Shown here: in pieces, positions 16,551-25,652 of the stretch
Numbering within the stretch: position 1 is the first letter of the stretch
Layout of the letters: each line of letters opens with the position of its first letter
DNA from: Mogibacterium sp.
Lineage (GTDB): Bacteria; Bacillota; Clostridia; Peptostreptococcales; Anaerovoracaceae
Length of the DNA stretch: 64,000 bases
Assembly: GCA_017403955.1 (NCBI GenBank)
Contig: JAFRDH010000007.1
Span: 248,001 to 312,000, forward strand
Direction: 5' to 3'
The notes under the pieces: model-generated
What the model saw: only the letters and a program-made list of their open reading frames with translations
Database searches by the model: none
Told to the model about the DNA's origin: nothing
Made by a program: the position numbers and the translations under genes

Positions 16551-17538
16551 TTATCTGGTAGAAGTTGAACATCTGCAGAAGCATTTCCCTGTCAGAGGCG
16601 GAGGCTTCGGCAAGAACAAAAAAGTAGTTCAGGCGCTTGATGACCTTACATTCGGTATCAAAAGAGGCGAGACTCTGGGTATGGTAGGAGAGTCCGGCTG
16701 CGGCAAAACAACTGCAGGCAGAACGATCCTCAGACTCCATGAGCCTACAAGCGGAAGGATCATTTATGATGGTGACGTATTGTTCGACAAGGACAAGAAG
16801 ATCGCTGTCAACATGCTGCCTTACCGCAAGAAAATGCAGATCGTTTTCCAGGATCCTTACGCAAGTCTGGACCCTAGAATGACTGTAGGAGATATCGTTG
16901 GCGAGCCTATCGACATCCACAATCTTTGTTCAAGCAAGCAGGAAAGATATGAGAAGATCATCGGCCTTCTTGAGAAAGTAGGACTGAACTCCGAACATGC
17001 TAACCGTTATCCGCACGAGTTCTCAGGTGGACAGAGACAGCGTGTCGGGATCGCCAGAGCTTTGGCTGTAGATCCTCAGTTCATCGTCTGTGACGAGCCT
17101 ATCTCGGCTCTTGACGTTTCCATTCAGGCGCAGGTCATCAACATGTTCGAGGATCTGCAGGAACAGATGGGCCTTACATATCTTTTCATAGCTCACGACC
17201 TTTCAGTAGTAAAGCACATTTCCGACAGAATCGTCGTAATGTACCTCGGAAGAATGGTAGAGCTTGCTGACAGCTATGAACTGACAATGCATTGCATGCA
17301 TCCGTATACGCGCAGCCTTGTATCAGCTATCCCTATCGCTGATCCTAAGCAGGCACGTGCAAGCAAGAGAATCATACTTGAGGGTGATGTTCCAAGCCCT
17401 ATCGATCCTCCTAGCGGATGCAGATTCCGTACAAGATGTCCGTACGCAGACGAGCGCTGCGCAGCTGAGGTTCCTGAATTTAAGGAAGTAACCAGCGGAC
17501 ATTTTGTTGCCTGCCACCATCTGGATAGAGTAAAATAA
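16543..17538 (+). CDS. oppF: Oligopeptide ABC transporter ATPase OppF
   Basis: 331 aa from the ATG at 16543, placed by AAGGAGGGA 5 bases upstream; the frame is open further upstream but that part lies inside oppD. Walker A GESGCGKT, signature FSGGQRQRV, Walker [12 protein letters not shown], His in AHDLS. C-terminal Cys motif [14 protein letters not shown] like OppD. Second ATPase of the importer. Confidence 0.94.
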   Translation: MSDYLVEVEHLQKHFPVRGGGFGKNKKVVQALDDLTFGIKRGETLGMVGESGCGKTTAGRTILRLHEPTSGRIIYDGDVLFDKDKKIAVNMLPYRKKMQIVFQDPYASLDPRMTVGDIVGEPIDIHNLCSSKQERYEKIIGLLEKVGLNSEHANRYPHEFSGGQRQRVGIARALAVDPQFIVCDEPISALDVSIQAQVINMFEDLQEQMGLTYLFIAHDLSVVKHISDRIVVMYLGRMVELADSYELTMHCMHPYTRSLVSAIPIADPKQARASKRIILEGDVPSPIDPPSGCRFRTRCPYADERCAAEVPEFKEVTSGHFVACHHLDRVK

Positions 17539-17638
17539 GATTCGGGCATTATTAATAAGCAAGCACTATGCTCAGCATATTGCCAATAGATAGTTCAATT
17601 TCATTATTAAGAAGCTATTTAATTATGGAGGGAATAAT

Positions 17639-19258
17639 ATGAAGAAAAGAATACTTGTCCTTCTCGTTGCTATGGCTATGATCGTAGTTCCTCTTGCAGG
17701 CTGCGGCGGTGGCGGCGGCGATGCAGCAGCTGAGAAGCAGCTGGTCGTTCAGGTCGGACCTAACCCTGAAACTCTTGACCCTGCTCTGAACAGCGCGGTT
17801 GACGGTGCTAACACTATCCTGCACCTCTTTGAAGGTCTTCTGGTAGTTGATGAGAACAGCCAGCTCGCTCCTGGACAGGCTGAGACATGGGAGACTTCAG
17901 AAGATGGTCTTACATGGACATTCCATCTCAGAGACGGACTGAAGTGGTCTGACGGATCAGACCTGACAGCTAACGACTTCGTTTACAGCTGGAAGAGAAT
18001 CGCTGATCCTGCACTTGCTGCACCTTACCTCGATACAGTTCTGAACCCGATCAAGGGATACAATCCGGAAGGAACAAACCCTGATGATCTCGCTGTAAGT
18101 GCTCCTGATGACAAGACTGTTGTTGTTGAACTCAACGCTCCTTGCACATTCTTCGGAAGCCTTGCAGCATTCGCAACAATGATGCCGGTTCAGCAGGCTA
18201 CTATCGAAGCTAATGGTGATGCATGGGCAACTTCCCCTGACACTTATGTTTCCAACGGTCCTTTCTATATGACAGAGTGGGAACAGGGATCACACATCAC
18301 AGTTACAAAGAACCCTAACTACTGGAATGCAGACGCTATCAAGCTCGACTCCATCAAGTTCATGCTGATCGAGGACAGCAACGCTGCTTACAGTGCTTAT
18401 CAGAACGGCGAAGTTATGTTCATCAAGGACGTTCCTACAGAGGAGATCCCAAGCCTTGAGGGCAATGAAGAGTTCCACGTTGATCCTATCATCGGAACTT
18501 ACTACCTCAACCTCAACTGCAACCTTGATCAGTTCAAGGATGCTAAGGTTCGTAAGGCTCTGTCCCTTGCTATCGACCGTAACTATGTTGCAGGAACAAT
18601 CATGCAGGGAACATACACAGCTGCTGGTAACTTCATGGGACCTGGCTGGGTAGATCCTGCAGGCGGAGAGTTCATGGAGAAGTCAAACGGCGGCAAGCCA
18701 TACATCGACAATGACAACTTCGAAGCTAACCTCGCAGAGGCTAAGAAGCTCATGGAAGAAGCCGGATATCCTAACGGAGAAGGTTTCCCTGAGATCACAT
18801 ATTCAACAAACGACTCCGGTTATCACAAGGCTGTTGCTGAGTACCTCCAGCAGGCTTGGGGCGAGCTCGGACTCTCAGTCAAGGTTGACATCGTAGAGTG
18901 GGCAAGCTTCACACCGATGAGACGTAATGGTGAATATCAGGCAGCTCGTAACGGCTGGGTAGGCGACTATGACGACCCATCCAACATGATCGAGCTTCTG
19001 TACTCCACAAACGGAAACAACGATGGTAAGTACAACAACCCTGAATTCGACAAGCAGATCGATATCTCCAGATCAACACTCGACCTCAATGAGCGTTCCG
19101 CTGCACTGCACAAGGCAGAGGATATCCTCATGGAGGACGCTGGATGCATCCCTGTAGCTTACTACAACGACTTCTATCTGCAGAAGCCGAATATCACAGG
19201 TGCATGGCACTCACCTTATGGTTACTGGTACTTCATGTATGCTGACATTACTGAATAA
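17639..19258 (+). CDS. oppA: Oligopeptide-binding lipoprotein OppA
   Basis: 539 aa. Signal peptide with lipobox LAGC at about 19-22, then a Gly-rich linker; the mature protein is tethered to the outer face of the membrane. SBP_bac_5 fold: VGPNPETLDPAL, DGLTWTFHLRDGLKWSDG, VRKALSLAIDR. Good SD (GGAGGG). It is last in the opp set, 100 bases after oppF, an arrangement that often allows separate high expression. Codon use is strongly biased to GCT/AAC/CTC, as expected for an abundant protein. Confidence 0.95.
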   Translation: MKKRILVLLVAMAMIVVPLAGCGGGGGDAAAEKQLVVQVGPNPETLDPALNSAVDGANTILHLFEGLLVVDENSQLAPGQAETWETSEDGLTWTFHLRDGLKWSDGSDLTANDFVYSWKRIADPALAAPYLDTVLNPIKGYNPEGTNPDDLAVSAPDDKTVVVELNAPCTFFGSLAAFATMMPVQQATIEANGDAWATSPDTYVSNGPFYMTEWEQGSHITVTKNPNYWNADAIKLDSIKFMLIEDSNAAYSAYQNGEVMFIKDVPTEEIPSLEGNEEFHVDPIIGTYYLNLNCNLDQFKDAKVRKALSLAIDRNYVAGTIMQGTYTAAGNFMGPGWVDPAGGEFMEKSNGGKPYIDNDNFEANLAEAKKLMEEAGYPNGEGFPEITYSTNDSGYHKAVAEYLQQAWGELGLSVKVDIVEWASFTPMRRNGEYQAARNGWVGDYDDPSNMIELLYSTNGNNDGKYNNPEFDKQIDISRSTLDLNERSAALHKAEDILMEDAGCIPVAYYNDFYLQKPNITGAWHSPYGYWYFMYADITE

Positions 19259-19309
19259 TCAGTAACTATGCATTTAAAACAAAGTGATTGAACTATCATC
19301 TATACTTTG

Positions 19310-19345
19310 GAAACACACACCTTTCCCGGGTGTGTGTTTCTTTTT
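19310..19345 (+). terminator. Intrinsic terminator of the opp operon
   Basis: GAAACACACACC (19310-19321) pairs with GGTGTGTGTTTC (19329-19340), a perfect 12-bp stem with a 7-base loop, followed by TTTTT. Confidence 0.95.
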
Positions 19346-19386
19346 ATGCCGTATTTCTGACGCGGGTTCTACCGCAGCAACACGTG

Positions 19387-19395
19387 TGGTATAAT
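19387..19395 (+). promoter_or_regulatory. Extended -10 promoter abutting the MFS start codon
   Basis: TGGTATAAT is a perfect extended -10. The only good ATG (19403) begins 7 bases after it, so transcription would start at or within a base or two of the start codon. No convincing -35. Confidence 0.55.
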
Positions 19396-19402
19396 TTTTG
19401 AC

Positions 19403-20620
19403 ATGCTGGAGCAGTATAAAGGCCTTAGAAAAGAATTATATATTCTGGCTTTCGGGCGTCTTGTGACAGGGCTCGGATCGATGGTCTGGCCGATGATGAC
19501 GCTTATTCTCAGTCAGAAAATGAATGTCGGAGCCACGGAGATCTCATGGCTTCTTTCTGCTGCAATGATCATCATGGCCCCTGCGATATACGCAGGAGGC
19601 AAGATCGCTGATGTCAGAAACAAAAAAATGACAATAGTCGTTCTCGACCTTGTATCTGTTGTATGTTACGGGATATGTGCATTTATCCCGATGTCATGGG
19701 GCACGATCTTCCTGATTTTTATAGGCTCCCTCTGCCAGAACATGGAGAATCCGGCATATAATGCTTTGACAGCAGATATCAGTATCACAGCAGACAGAGA
19801 CCGTGCGTATTCACTCCAGTACCTTTGCGCGAATCTCGGACTCGTTCTGTCACCGACACTCGCGGGACTTCTGTTCAAGAATTTCCTGTGGGTCGCTTTT
19901 CTGATCAATTCAATGTCGATCCTCAGCTCAGCCATCCTGATTTTCTTCCGTGTTAAAGATATTCGACCTGTAGCGGAGAACACTGAAAGTTCTGTTTATC
20001 AGAAAGAAAGGCGGGGTGAGTCGATCCGGAGGATCCTCGGCGATAACAAGGTCGTTCTCATGTTCATAGCAGTTATGAGCGGTTATTATGCGGTTTATCA
20101 CATGTATGTATATCTGATGCCGCTTGACCTCGCAGTCCTCCATGGCGACAGCGGAGCTGTGATTTATGGTTCTGTAACGAGCATCAACTGCATCGTCGTC
20201 GTTCTGTTCACACCGATCATAACTAAACTGTACGGCAACAGACCGGAGCCGGAGAGGGCGCTTGCGGGTATAACCCTGATGGTTGCAGGATTCATCATGT
20301 TCTACATATTCATTGGAAGTATTCCTGTTTACTATATTTCGATGACTATACTGACATGGGGCGAGATTTTCGCGATGACTTCAGAGAGCGCATATATTTC
20401 AAGGAGAGTCCCGTCGAGCCACAGGGGACAGATCAATGGCGCATTTACTGTAATAAGGACACTGCTCGGCAGTGCTTTCCAGCTGATAATTGGTGCTGTT
20501 TACGGTTCCTCCGGTTCATCGGCTGCCTGGATAGCTGTATTTGCAGCAGGAGCATTTTTCATCCTGATAGCTGCATTGATGCGCTCACAGGACAAGAAAG
20601 AATACCCTAATCTATACTGA
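19403..20620 (+). CDS. Major facilitator superfamily transporter
   Basis: 405 aa with about 12 membrane helices. GRLVTGLGSMVWPMM at the N-terminus and GGKIADVRNKK (the loop 2-3 MFS motif) are visible; a charged central loop (about 190-212) separates two six-helix halves. MdtH/YfmO-like multidrug efflux is the nearest family feel, but the substrate cannot be told. No SD is present, consistent with a leaderless mRNA from the extended -10 just upstream. Confidence 0.85.
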   Translation: MLEQYKGLRKELYILAFGRLVTGLGSMVWPMMTLILSQKMNVGATEISWLLSAAMIIMAPAIYAGGKIADVRNKKMTIVVLDLVSVVCYGICAFIPMSWGTIFLIFIGSLCQNMENPAYNALTADISITADRDRAYSLQYLCANLGLVLSPTLAGLLFKNFLWVAFLINSMSILSSAILIFFRVKDIRPVAENTESSVYQKERRGESIRRILGDNKVVLMFIAVMSGYYAVYHMYVYLMPLDLAVLHGDSGAVIYGSVTSINCIVVVLFTPIITKLYGNRPEPERALAGITLMVAGFIMFYIFIGSIPVYYISMTILTWGEIFAMTSESAYISRRVPSSHRGQINGAFTVIRTLLGSAFQLIIGAVYGSSGSSAAWIAVFAAGAFFILIAALMRSQDKKEYPNLY

Positions 20621-20693
20621 TGCGGTTGTAATAATCCATCAATCGTTATATCATTTAAGTCGATTATTCGAATGTAATAAGGAGATTGAAAGA

Positions 20694-21521
20694 ATGAAGA
20701 GAGTTTTGACTATTCAGGATATTTCATGTCTTGGCAAATGTTCGATCACGATCGCTTTGCCGATAATATCCGCTCTCGGCTCGGAGACCGTGATCCTTCC
20801 GACAGCGGTTCTCTCGACACATACGATGTTTCAGGGCTTTACCTGTAAGGATCTCTCTGATCAGATCGATCCGATCGTAGAGCACTGGAAGAAAGAAGGC
20901 GTAGAATTCGACGCTATTTATACCGGCTATCTGGGAACGCAGGAGCAGATCGATCAGGTCAAGGAGATATTCAGATCGTTCCGCAAAGAAGGCACAGTTA
21001 TCATCGTTGACCCGGTTATGGCAGATAACGGCAAGCTGTATCCTGCATTTGACATGGATTATGTCAAGAAAAATGCCACACTTTGCAGTGAAGCAGACAT
21101 CATAGTTCCTAACATCACCGAAGCCTGCTTCATGACAGGCATGGAATACAGAGAACACCATGATGAAGCATATATCAAAGAACTTCTCTCGCGGCTCAAT
21201 GAATTCGGAGCTAGGGTAAGTGTACTGACAGGGGTCTCGTTCAGCGATGGCATGACCGGAGTGATGGGATATGACAGAGAATCTGATGATTATTTCCTCT
21301 ATCAGAACAGAAAGATCGATGCAACTTTCCACGGAACCGGAGACCTTTTCACGAGCACCTGTGTTGGTGAGATCATGAAGGGCAAGAACTGGAGAGATGC
21401 AATGAGGATCGCTGCGGACTACACCGCTCATACAATAGAAGTCACAATGGAGAATCCGGATAAGCCTTGGTATGGTGTAGATTTCGAAGCAACTATTCCG
21501 TATCTGATCAATGCAGAATAG
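20694..21521 (+). CDS. Pyridoxamine/pyridoxal kinase
   Basis: 275 aa ribokinase-fold enzyme. The N-terminal LTIQDISCLGKCSITIALP is typical of PdxK/PdxY, and HGTGDLFTSTC holds the anion hole and catalytic Asp. VDPVMADNGKLY is the pyridoxal kinase family motif. Phosphorylates vitamin B6 vitamers to PLP/PMP, supplying PLP enzymes such as the two aminotransferase-fold proteins near 58-62 kb. SD AAGGAG. Followed 29 bases later by pyk. Confidence 0.88.
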   Translation: MKRVLTIQDISCLGKCSITIALPIISALGSETVILPTAVLSTHTMFQGFTCKDLSDQIDPIVEHWKKEGVEFDAIYTGYLGTQEQIDQVKEIFRSFRKEGTVIIVDPVMADNGKLYPAFDMDYVKKNATLCSEADIIVPNITEACFMTGMEYREHHDEAYIKELLSRLNEFGARVSVLTGVSFSDGMTGVMGYDRESDDYFLYQNRKIDATFHGTGDLFTSTCVGEIMKGKNWRDAMRIAADYTAHTIEVTMENPDKPWYGVDFEATIPYLINAE

Positions 21522-21550
21522 TAACACAGGGATGAGAAAAGGGGACAAAA

Positions 21551-23023
21551 ATGCGTAAGACCAAAATCGTTTGTACAATGGGACCGAGAGAGTCGGACAA
21601 AGCAATTCTGGCCGAACTCGCCAAAGAAATGGATGTCGCAAGATTCAATTTCTCGCACGGAACTCATGAAAGCCAGCTCGAAATGCTGAAGGCTGTCCGT
21701 CAGGCAGCAAAAGAAGCAGGCAGACCAATCGCTGCTTTGCTTGATACTAAAGGACCTGAAATTCGTACCGGCCTTCTTGCAGGCGATCAGGCTGTAAAGA
21801 TCGTAAAAGGCAGCAAAGTAGTCATTTCACCAATGCATAATGATGAATTGACTGACAGTGAGCATATTTATGTCACATATGAAGATATTGCCCAGGATCT
21901 CAAACCGGGAGACGCTGTCCTGATCGATGACGGAGCTATTGAACTTACAGTGGAAAGCATCAATGGCGAATCTCTCGAGTGCAAAGTTATCACCGGTGGT
22001 TATCTCGGCGCGAGGAAGGGTGTAAACCTTCCGGGCGTCAAAGTCGGTCTTCCGGGAATCACAGACAAAGACATAGAGGATATCACATTTGGTCTTGAGA
22101 ATGACTTCGATTATATAGCGGCTTCGTTCATCAGGGATGCAGCTACTATCGAGAAGATCCGCAAAATGATCACTGATGCCGGTGCCAAGACCAAGATCAT
22201 CGCCAAGATAGAGTCAAAAGAAGGTATCGACAATCTCGATGAGATCATCGACGCGGCAGACGGCGTTATGGTAGCAAGAGGTGACCTCGGTGTAGAGGTC
22301 GAAGCAAAATGCATTCCTCAGCTCCAGAGAGAGATGATCGCGAGATGCAACGAAACAGGCAAGATCGTAATCACAGCAACTCAGATGCTTGATTCCATGA
22401 TCAGGAACCCTCGTCCGACCCGTGCCGAGGTCACGGACGTGGCAAATGCTGTATATGAAGGCTCTGATGCTATAATGCTTTCCGGAGAGACAGCAAGCGG
22501 TGATTATCCTGTAGAAGCACTCAGGATGATGGTTTCTATTGCAGAGTATACAGAGCAGTTCCTCGTTCACCAGAAGGGCGGACTTATGAAATCTCCTGAA
22601 CTTGACGAGGAAAACCTCAGTTATAAGGAGGTGCTGGCTATCCGCAGGAAGAAGGTCGCTGAGACGACATGTATCGCAGGTGTGACTGCTGCAGAGGAAC
22701 TCCACGCAAAGGTAATAATCACACCGACATCATCCGGACTGACGGCACTCCAGATGTCTAAATGCCGTCCGACATCGGATATTTACGCTTTCTCACCGGA
22801 CCCGGCGGTAGTCAGACAGATGATGCTGTATTGGGGAGTAAGACCGTATCTTGCTGAAATGGCTGAGTCTACAGATGCATTGCTTGATGACTGTATCGAT
22901 ATCCTGAGCAGCAAAGAAGTCGTTGAGAAAGGCGACCTTTGTGTATTCATCGCAGGTGTTGTCTCAGGCAAAAGAAAGTCGCAGAGATCCGAGACTAACA
23001 CGATGAGGATCATCGAGATCTGA
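21551..23023 (+). CDS. pyk: Pyruvate kinase
   Basis: 490 aa, a little longer than the 470-480 aa minimal enzyme. RKTKIVCTMGPRE at the N-terminus, active-site IIAKIESKEG and MVARGDLGVEV, and GETASGDYPVEA. Converts phosphoenolpyruvate and ADP to pyruvate and ATP. No extra C-terminal PEP-utiliser domain as found in Bacillus Pyk. Ends at an intrinsic terminator. Confidence 0.97.
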   Translation: MRKTKIVCTMGPRESDKAILAELAKEMDVARFNFSHGTHESQLEMLKAVRQAAKEAGRPIAALLDTKGPEIRTGLLAGDQAVKIVKGSKVVISPMHNDELTDSEHIYVTYEDIAQDLKPGDAVLIDDGAIELTVESINGESLECKVITGGYLGARKGVNLPGVKVGLPGITDKDIEDITFGLENDFDYIAASFIRDAATIEKIRKMITDAGAKTKIIAKIESKEGIDNLDEIIDAADGVMVARGDLGVEVEAKCIPQLQREMIARCNETGKIVITATQMLDSMIRNPRPTRAEVTDVANAVYEGSDAIMLSGETASGDYPVEALRMMVSIAEYTEQFLVHQKGGLMKSPELDEENLSYKEVLAIRRKKVAETTCIAGVTAAEELHAKVIITPTSSGLTALQMSKCRPTSDIYAFSPDPAVVRQMMLYWGVRPYLAEMAESTDALLDDCIDILSSKEVVEKGDLCVFIAGVVSGKRKSQRSETNTMRIIEI

Positions 23024-23037
23024 TAAGAATGACGAAA

Positions 23038-23070
23038 GGGCGAGGATGAAGATCTTCGCCTTTTTTCTTT
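23038..23070 (+). terminator. Intrinsic terminator of pyk
   Basis: GGGCGAGGAT with ATCTTCGCC forms an imperfect stem directly followed by TTTTTTCTTTT. Confidence 0.8.
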
Positions 23071-23158
23071 TGCAGTAAACGCAGGTTAATGCTTGTTAAC
23101 TTTTTGGTTCCTGTATGTTATTATGGGTTAGATATCATCAGAAAAGGATTTTATAATA

Positions 23159-25516
23159 ATGACACTCAGGGAATTAGGAATCGGAAAAAGCGCAATTATC
23201 AAGTCCGTCGGAGGAGCCGGTGCTCTGAGACAGCATTTCCTTGACATGGGCGTGATACCGGGAGCTAAGGTAAGTGTTATCAAGTATGCACCTATGGGCG
23301 ATCCGGTCGAGCTTATGATACACGGATACGAGCTTACACTCAGACTTGATGATGCAGCAAAGATAGAAATAGAAGAAATCATGTCTGCTGAGAATGTTGA
23401 AGCATCAGAAGCGGATAGCGGCAATGACAGTTCCCGGAGTATCAGGGAAAGAATCGAGCATCCGGGACTAGGTGAAGGAGGGCGATTCCATCCGAAGGGT
23501 ACAGGCAATCCGCTTCCTGAGGGAACGACTCTCACATTCGCCCTTGTCGGGAATCAGAACAGCGGCAAGACGACTTTGTTCAACGCACTGACCGGATCCA
23601 ACCAGCATGTCGGTAATTTCCCGGGTGTAACAGTAGACAGGAAAGACGGGCCGATCAAAGGACATCCGGATACGATAATCACTGATTTGCCGGGCATTTA
23701 TTCGATGTCCCCGTACAGCAACGAAGAAATCGTTTCCCGGAACTTTGTCATATACGACAAGCCTAAGGCAATAATCAACATCGTCGATGCGACCAATATC
23801 GAGAGGAATCTGTATCTTACCATGCAGCTCCTTGAGATGGATATCCCGATCGTTGTCGCGCTCAATATGATGGATGAGGTAAGCGCCAACGGAGGAACGA
23901 TCGATGTAAATGAGATGGAGCGGCAGCTCGGTACACCGGTTGTTCCGATCTCGGCCGCCAAGAATCAGGGTATAGACGAACTTGTTGACCATGCGATCCA
24001 CATTGCCAGATATCAGGAAAAACCAACAAGGAATGATTTCTGCGATGAAAATGATAATGGCGGAGCTGTCCACAGATGCATACATGCGGTCGCGCACCTG
24101 ATACAGGACCATGCGATCAGAACGGGGCTTCCAATCAGATTTTCCGCGACCAAAGTCATCGAAGGGGATGAGCTGATAATCGATCAGCTCGGGCTCGATC
24201 AGAATGAAAGGGAGACGATGGAGCATATCGTGCTCCAGATGGAAGAGGAGCGAGGACTCGACAGGAGTGCGTCCATTGCAGATATGAGGTTCTCCTTCAT
24301 CGAAAATGTATGCGGCGAAACTGTAAGAAAACCTGCCGAAACAAAAGAACGTAAGAGAAGTGAGAAAATCGACAGGATACTCACCGGCAAGTACACAGCA
24401 ATACCTGCTTTTATAGCAATCATGGGTCTTGTCTTCTTCCTGACATTCAACGTGATCGGCGCGTGGCTGCAGGAGATCCTCGATCTGGGCATAGGCGCGC
24501 TTACTGATGTTGTTGACGGCGTCCTTACATCTGCTAATGTCAATGAAGCGGTCCACGGACTGATCGTAAAGGGGATTTTTGAAGGCGTCGGGAGTGTAGT
24601 GAGCTTCCTGCCTATCATAGTGACACTGTTCTTCTTCCTCTCGATCCTTGAGGATTCAGGTTATATCGCGAGAGTGGCTTTCGTCATGGACAGGCTGCTT
24701 AGGAAAATCGGTCTTTCCGGCCGCAGCATCGTGCCGTTACTCATCGGTTTCGGATGTACGGTACCTGCTGTAATGGCCACCAGGACCCTTCCGAGCGAGA
24801 GAGACAGGCGAATGACGATACTGCTGACTCCATTCATGAGCTGCACGGCCAAGCTCCCGATATACGCTTTCTTTGTGAATGCGTTCTTCCCGGGGAAAGG
24901 CGGCCTCATAATGACAGGACTGTATGTTCTCGGTATCCTGATCGGTATCCTGATCGCTGTCCTGTACCGCGGGATATTGTTCAAAGGCGAAGCTGTACCA
25001 TTCGTTATGGAACTTCCTAACTACCGGATGCCGGGGGCAAGGAACGTAATGCAGCTTCTCTGGGAAAAGGCCAAAGACTTCCTGCAGAGAGCTTTCTCGG
25101 TCATCCTGATCGCAACGGTCGTAGTATGGCTGCTTCAGAGCTTCGACTTCAGGTTCCATATGGTCACAGATTCTCAGGACAGCATGCTTGCCATGATCGC
25201 CGGACTTCTTGCGCCGCTTCTCAAGCCTGTCGGTCTTGGGGACTGGAGGATCTGTACAGCGCTCATTTCCGGATTCATGGCCAAGGAAAGTGTGGTCGCT
25301 ACTCTGAAGGTAATGTTCGGTGCCGGAGTCAAAACCGCTTTGTCAGCAGCTTCGGCAGCATCACTTCTGGTATTCTCACTTCTGTATACGCCTTGCGTTG
25401 CGGCTATTGCGACGATAAGAAGGGAGATGGGACCAAAGTGGGCAGTGCTGGTCGTTCTGTGGCAATGCTTTGTAGCATGGCTTGCAGCACTAGTGATATA
25501 CATGATCTGTATGTGA
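23159..25516 (+). CDS. feoB: FeoA-FeoB fusion ferrous iron transporter
   Basis: 785 aa. Residues 1-75 are a complete FeoA SH3-like domain (LRQHFLDMGVIPGAKV), joined by a ~45-residue linker to FeoB. FeoB GTPase motifs: G1 GNQNSGKTT (131-139), G3 DLPG, G4 NMMD. The C-terminal half has the gate/core membrane helices, with CTVPAVMATRTL and CTAKLPIYAF. Imports Fe2+ in anaerobes. Upstream, GTTAA-N6-TTAAC (23085-23100) is a weak candidate metalloregulator site. FeoA fused N-terminally removes the need for a separate FeoA. Confidence 0.95.
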   Translation: MTLRELGIGKSAIIKSVGGAGALRQHFLDMGVIPGAKVSVIKYAPMGDPVELMIHGYELTLRLDDAAKIEIEEIMSAENVEASEADSGNDSSRSIRERIEHPGLGEGGRFHPKGTGNPLPEGTTLTFALVGNQNSGKTTLFNALTGSNQHVGNFPGVTVDRKDGPIKGHPDTIITDLPGIYSMSPYSNEEIVSRNFVIYDKPKAIINIVDATNIERNLYLTMQLLEMDIPIVVALNMMDEVSANGGTIDVNEMERQLGTPVVPISAAKNQGIDELVDHAIHIARYQEKPTRNDFCDENDNGGAVHRCIHAVAHLIQDHAIRTGLPIRFSATKVIEGDELIIDQLGLDQNERETMEHIVLQMEEERGLDRSASIADMRFSFIENVCGETVRKPAETKERKRSEKIDRILTGKYTAIPAFIAIMGLVFFLTFNVIGAWLQEILDLGIGALTDVVDGVLTSANVNEAVHGLIVKGIFEGVGSVVSFLPIIVTLFFFLSILEDSGYIARVAFVMDRLLRKIGLSGRSIVPLLIGFGCTVPAVMATRTLPSERDRRMTILLTPFMSCTAKLPIYAFFVNAFFPGKGGLIMTGLYVLGILIGILIAVLYRGILFKGEAVPFVMELPNYRMPGARNVMQLLWEKAKDFLQRAFSVILIATVVVWLLQSFDFRFHMVTDSQDSMLAMIAGLLAPLLKPVGLGDWRICTALISGFMAKESVVATLKVMFGAGVKTALSAASAASLLVFSLLYTPCVAAIATIRREMGPKWAVLVVLWQCFVAWLAALVIYMICM

Positions 25517-25521
25517 TCTCA

Positions 25522-25547
25522 AACAGGAGCAAAGCTCCTGTTTTTTT
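25522..25547 (+). terminator. Intrinsic terminator of feoAB
   Basis: AACAGGAGC (25522-25530) and GCTCCTG (25534-25540) with a 3-base loop, followed by seven T. Confidence 0.93.
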
Positions 25548-25558
25548 ATGTCCGGAAC

Positions 25559-25587
25559 TTGACAAGGATGTTATATAGTGATATAAA
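25559..25587 (+). promoter_or_regulatory. Consensus sigma-A promoter of the SPFH gene
   Basis: -35 TTGACA (25559-25564), 17-base spacer, -10 TATAAA (25582-25587). The best -35/-10 pair seen in the window. The -10 lies inside an 11-bp repeat array. Confidence 0.85.
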
Positions 25588-25611
25588 AATGATATCAAAA
25601 TGATATCAAAC
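25579..25611. repeat. Three 11-bp direct repeats over the -10/start region
   Basis: TGATATAAAAA (25579), TGATATCAAAA (25590) and TGATATCAAAC (25601) repeat at exactly 11-bp steps, about one helical turn. The last two contain the palindrome TGATATCA. Such spacing is typical of operators bound cooperatively by ribbon-helix-helix dimers, and an RHH protein is encoded at 26776-27045. Confidence 0.7.
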
Positions 25612-25652
25612 ACTGACGCGGCAAGACCAATCAATTTTTACGGAGGTTAGTG

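Noticed and set aside
20724..21641. 305-codon minus-strand open frame
   Set aside because: Antisense to the pyridoxamine kinase and pyk start; no coding signals.
23468..24556. 362-codon minus-strand open frame
   Set aside because: Fully antisense to feoAB, no SD and no family resemblance; a codon-bias shadow.
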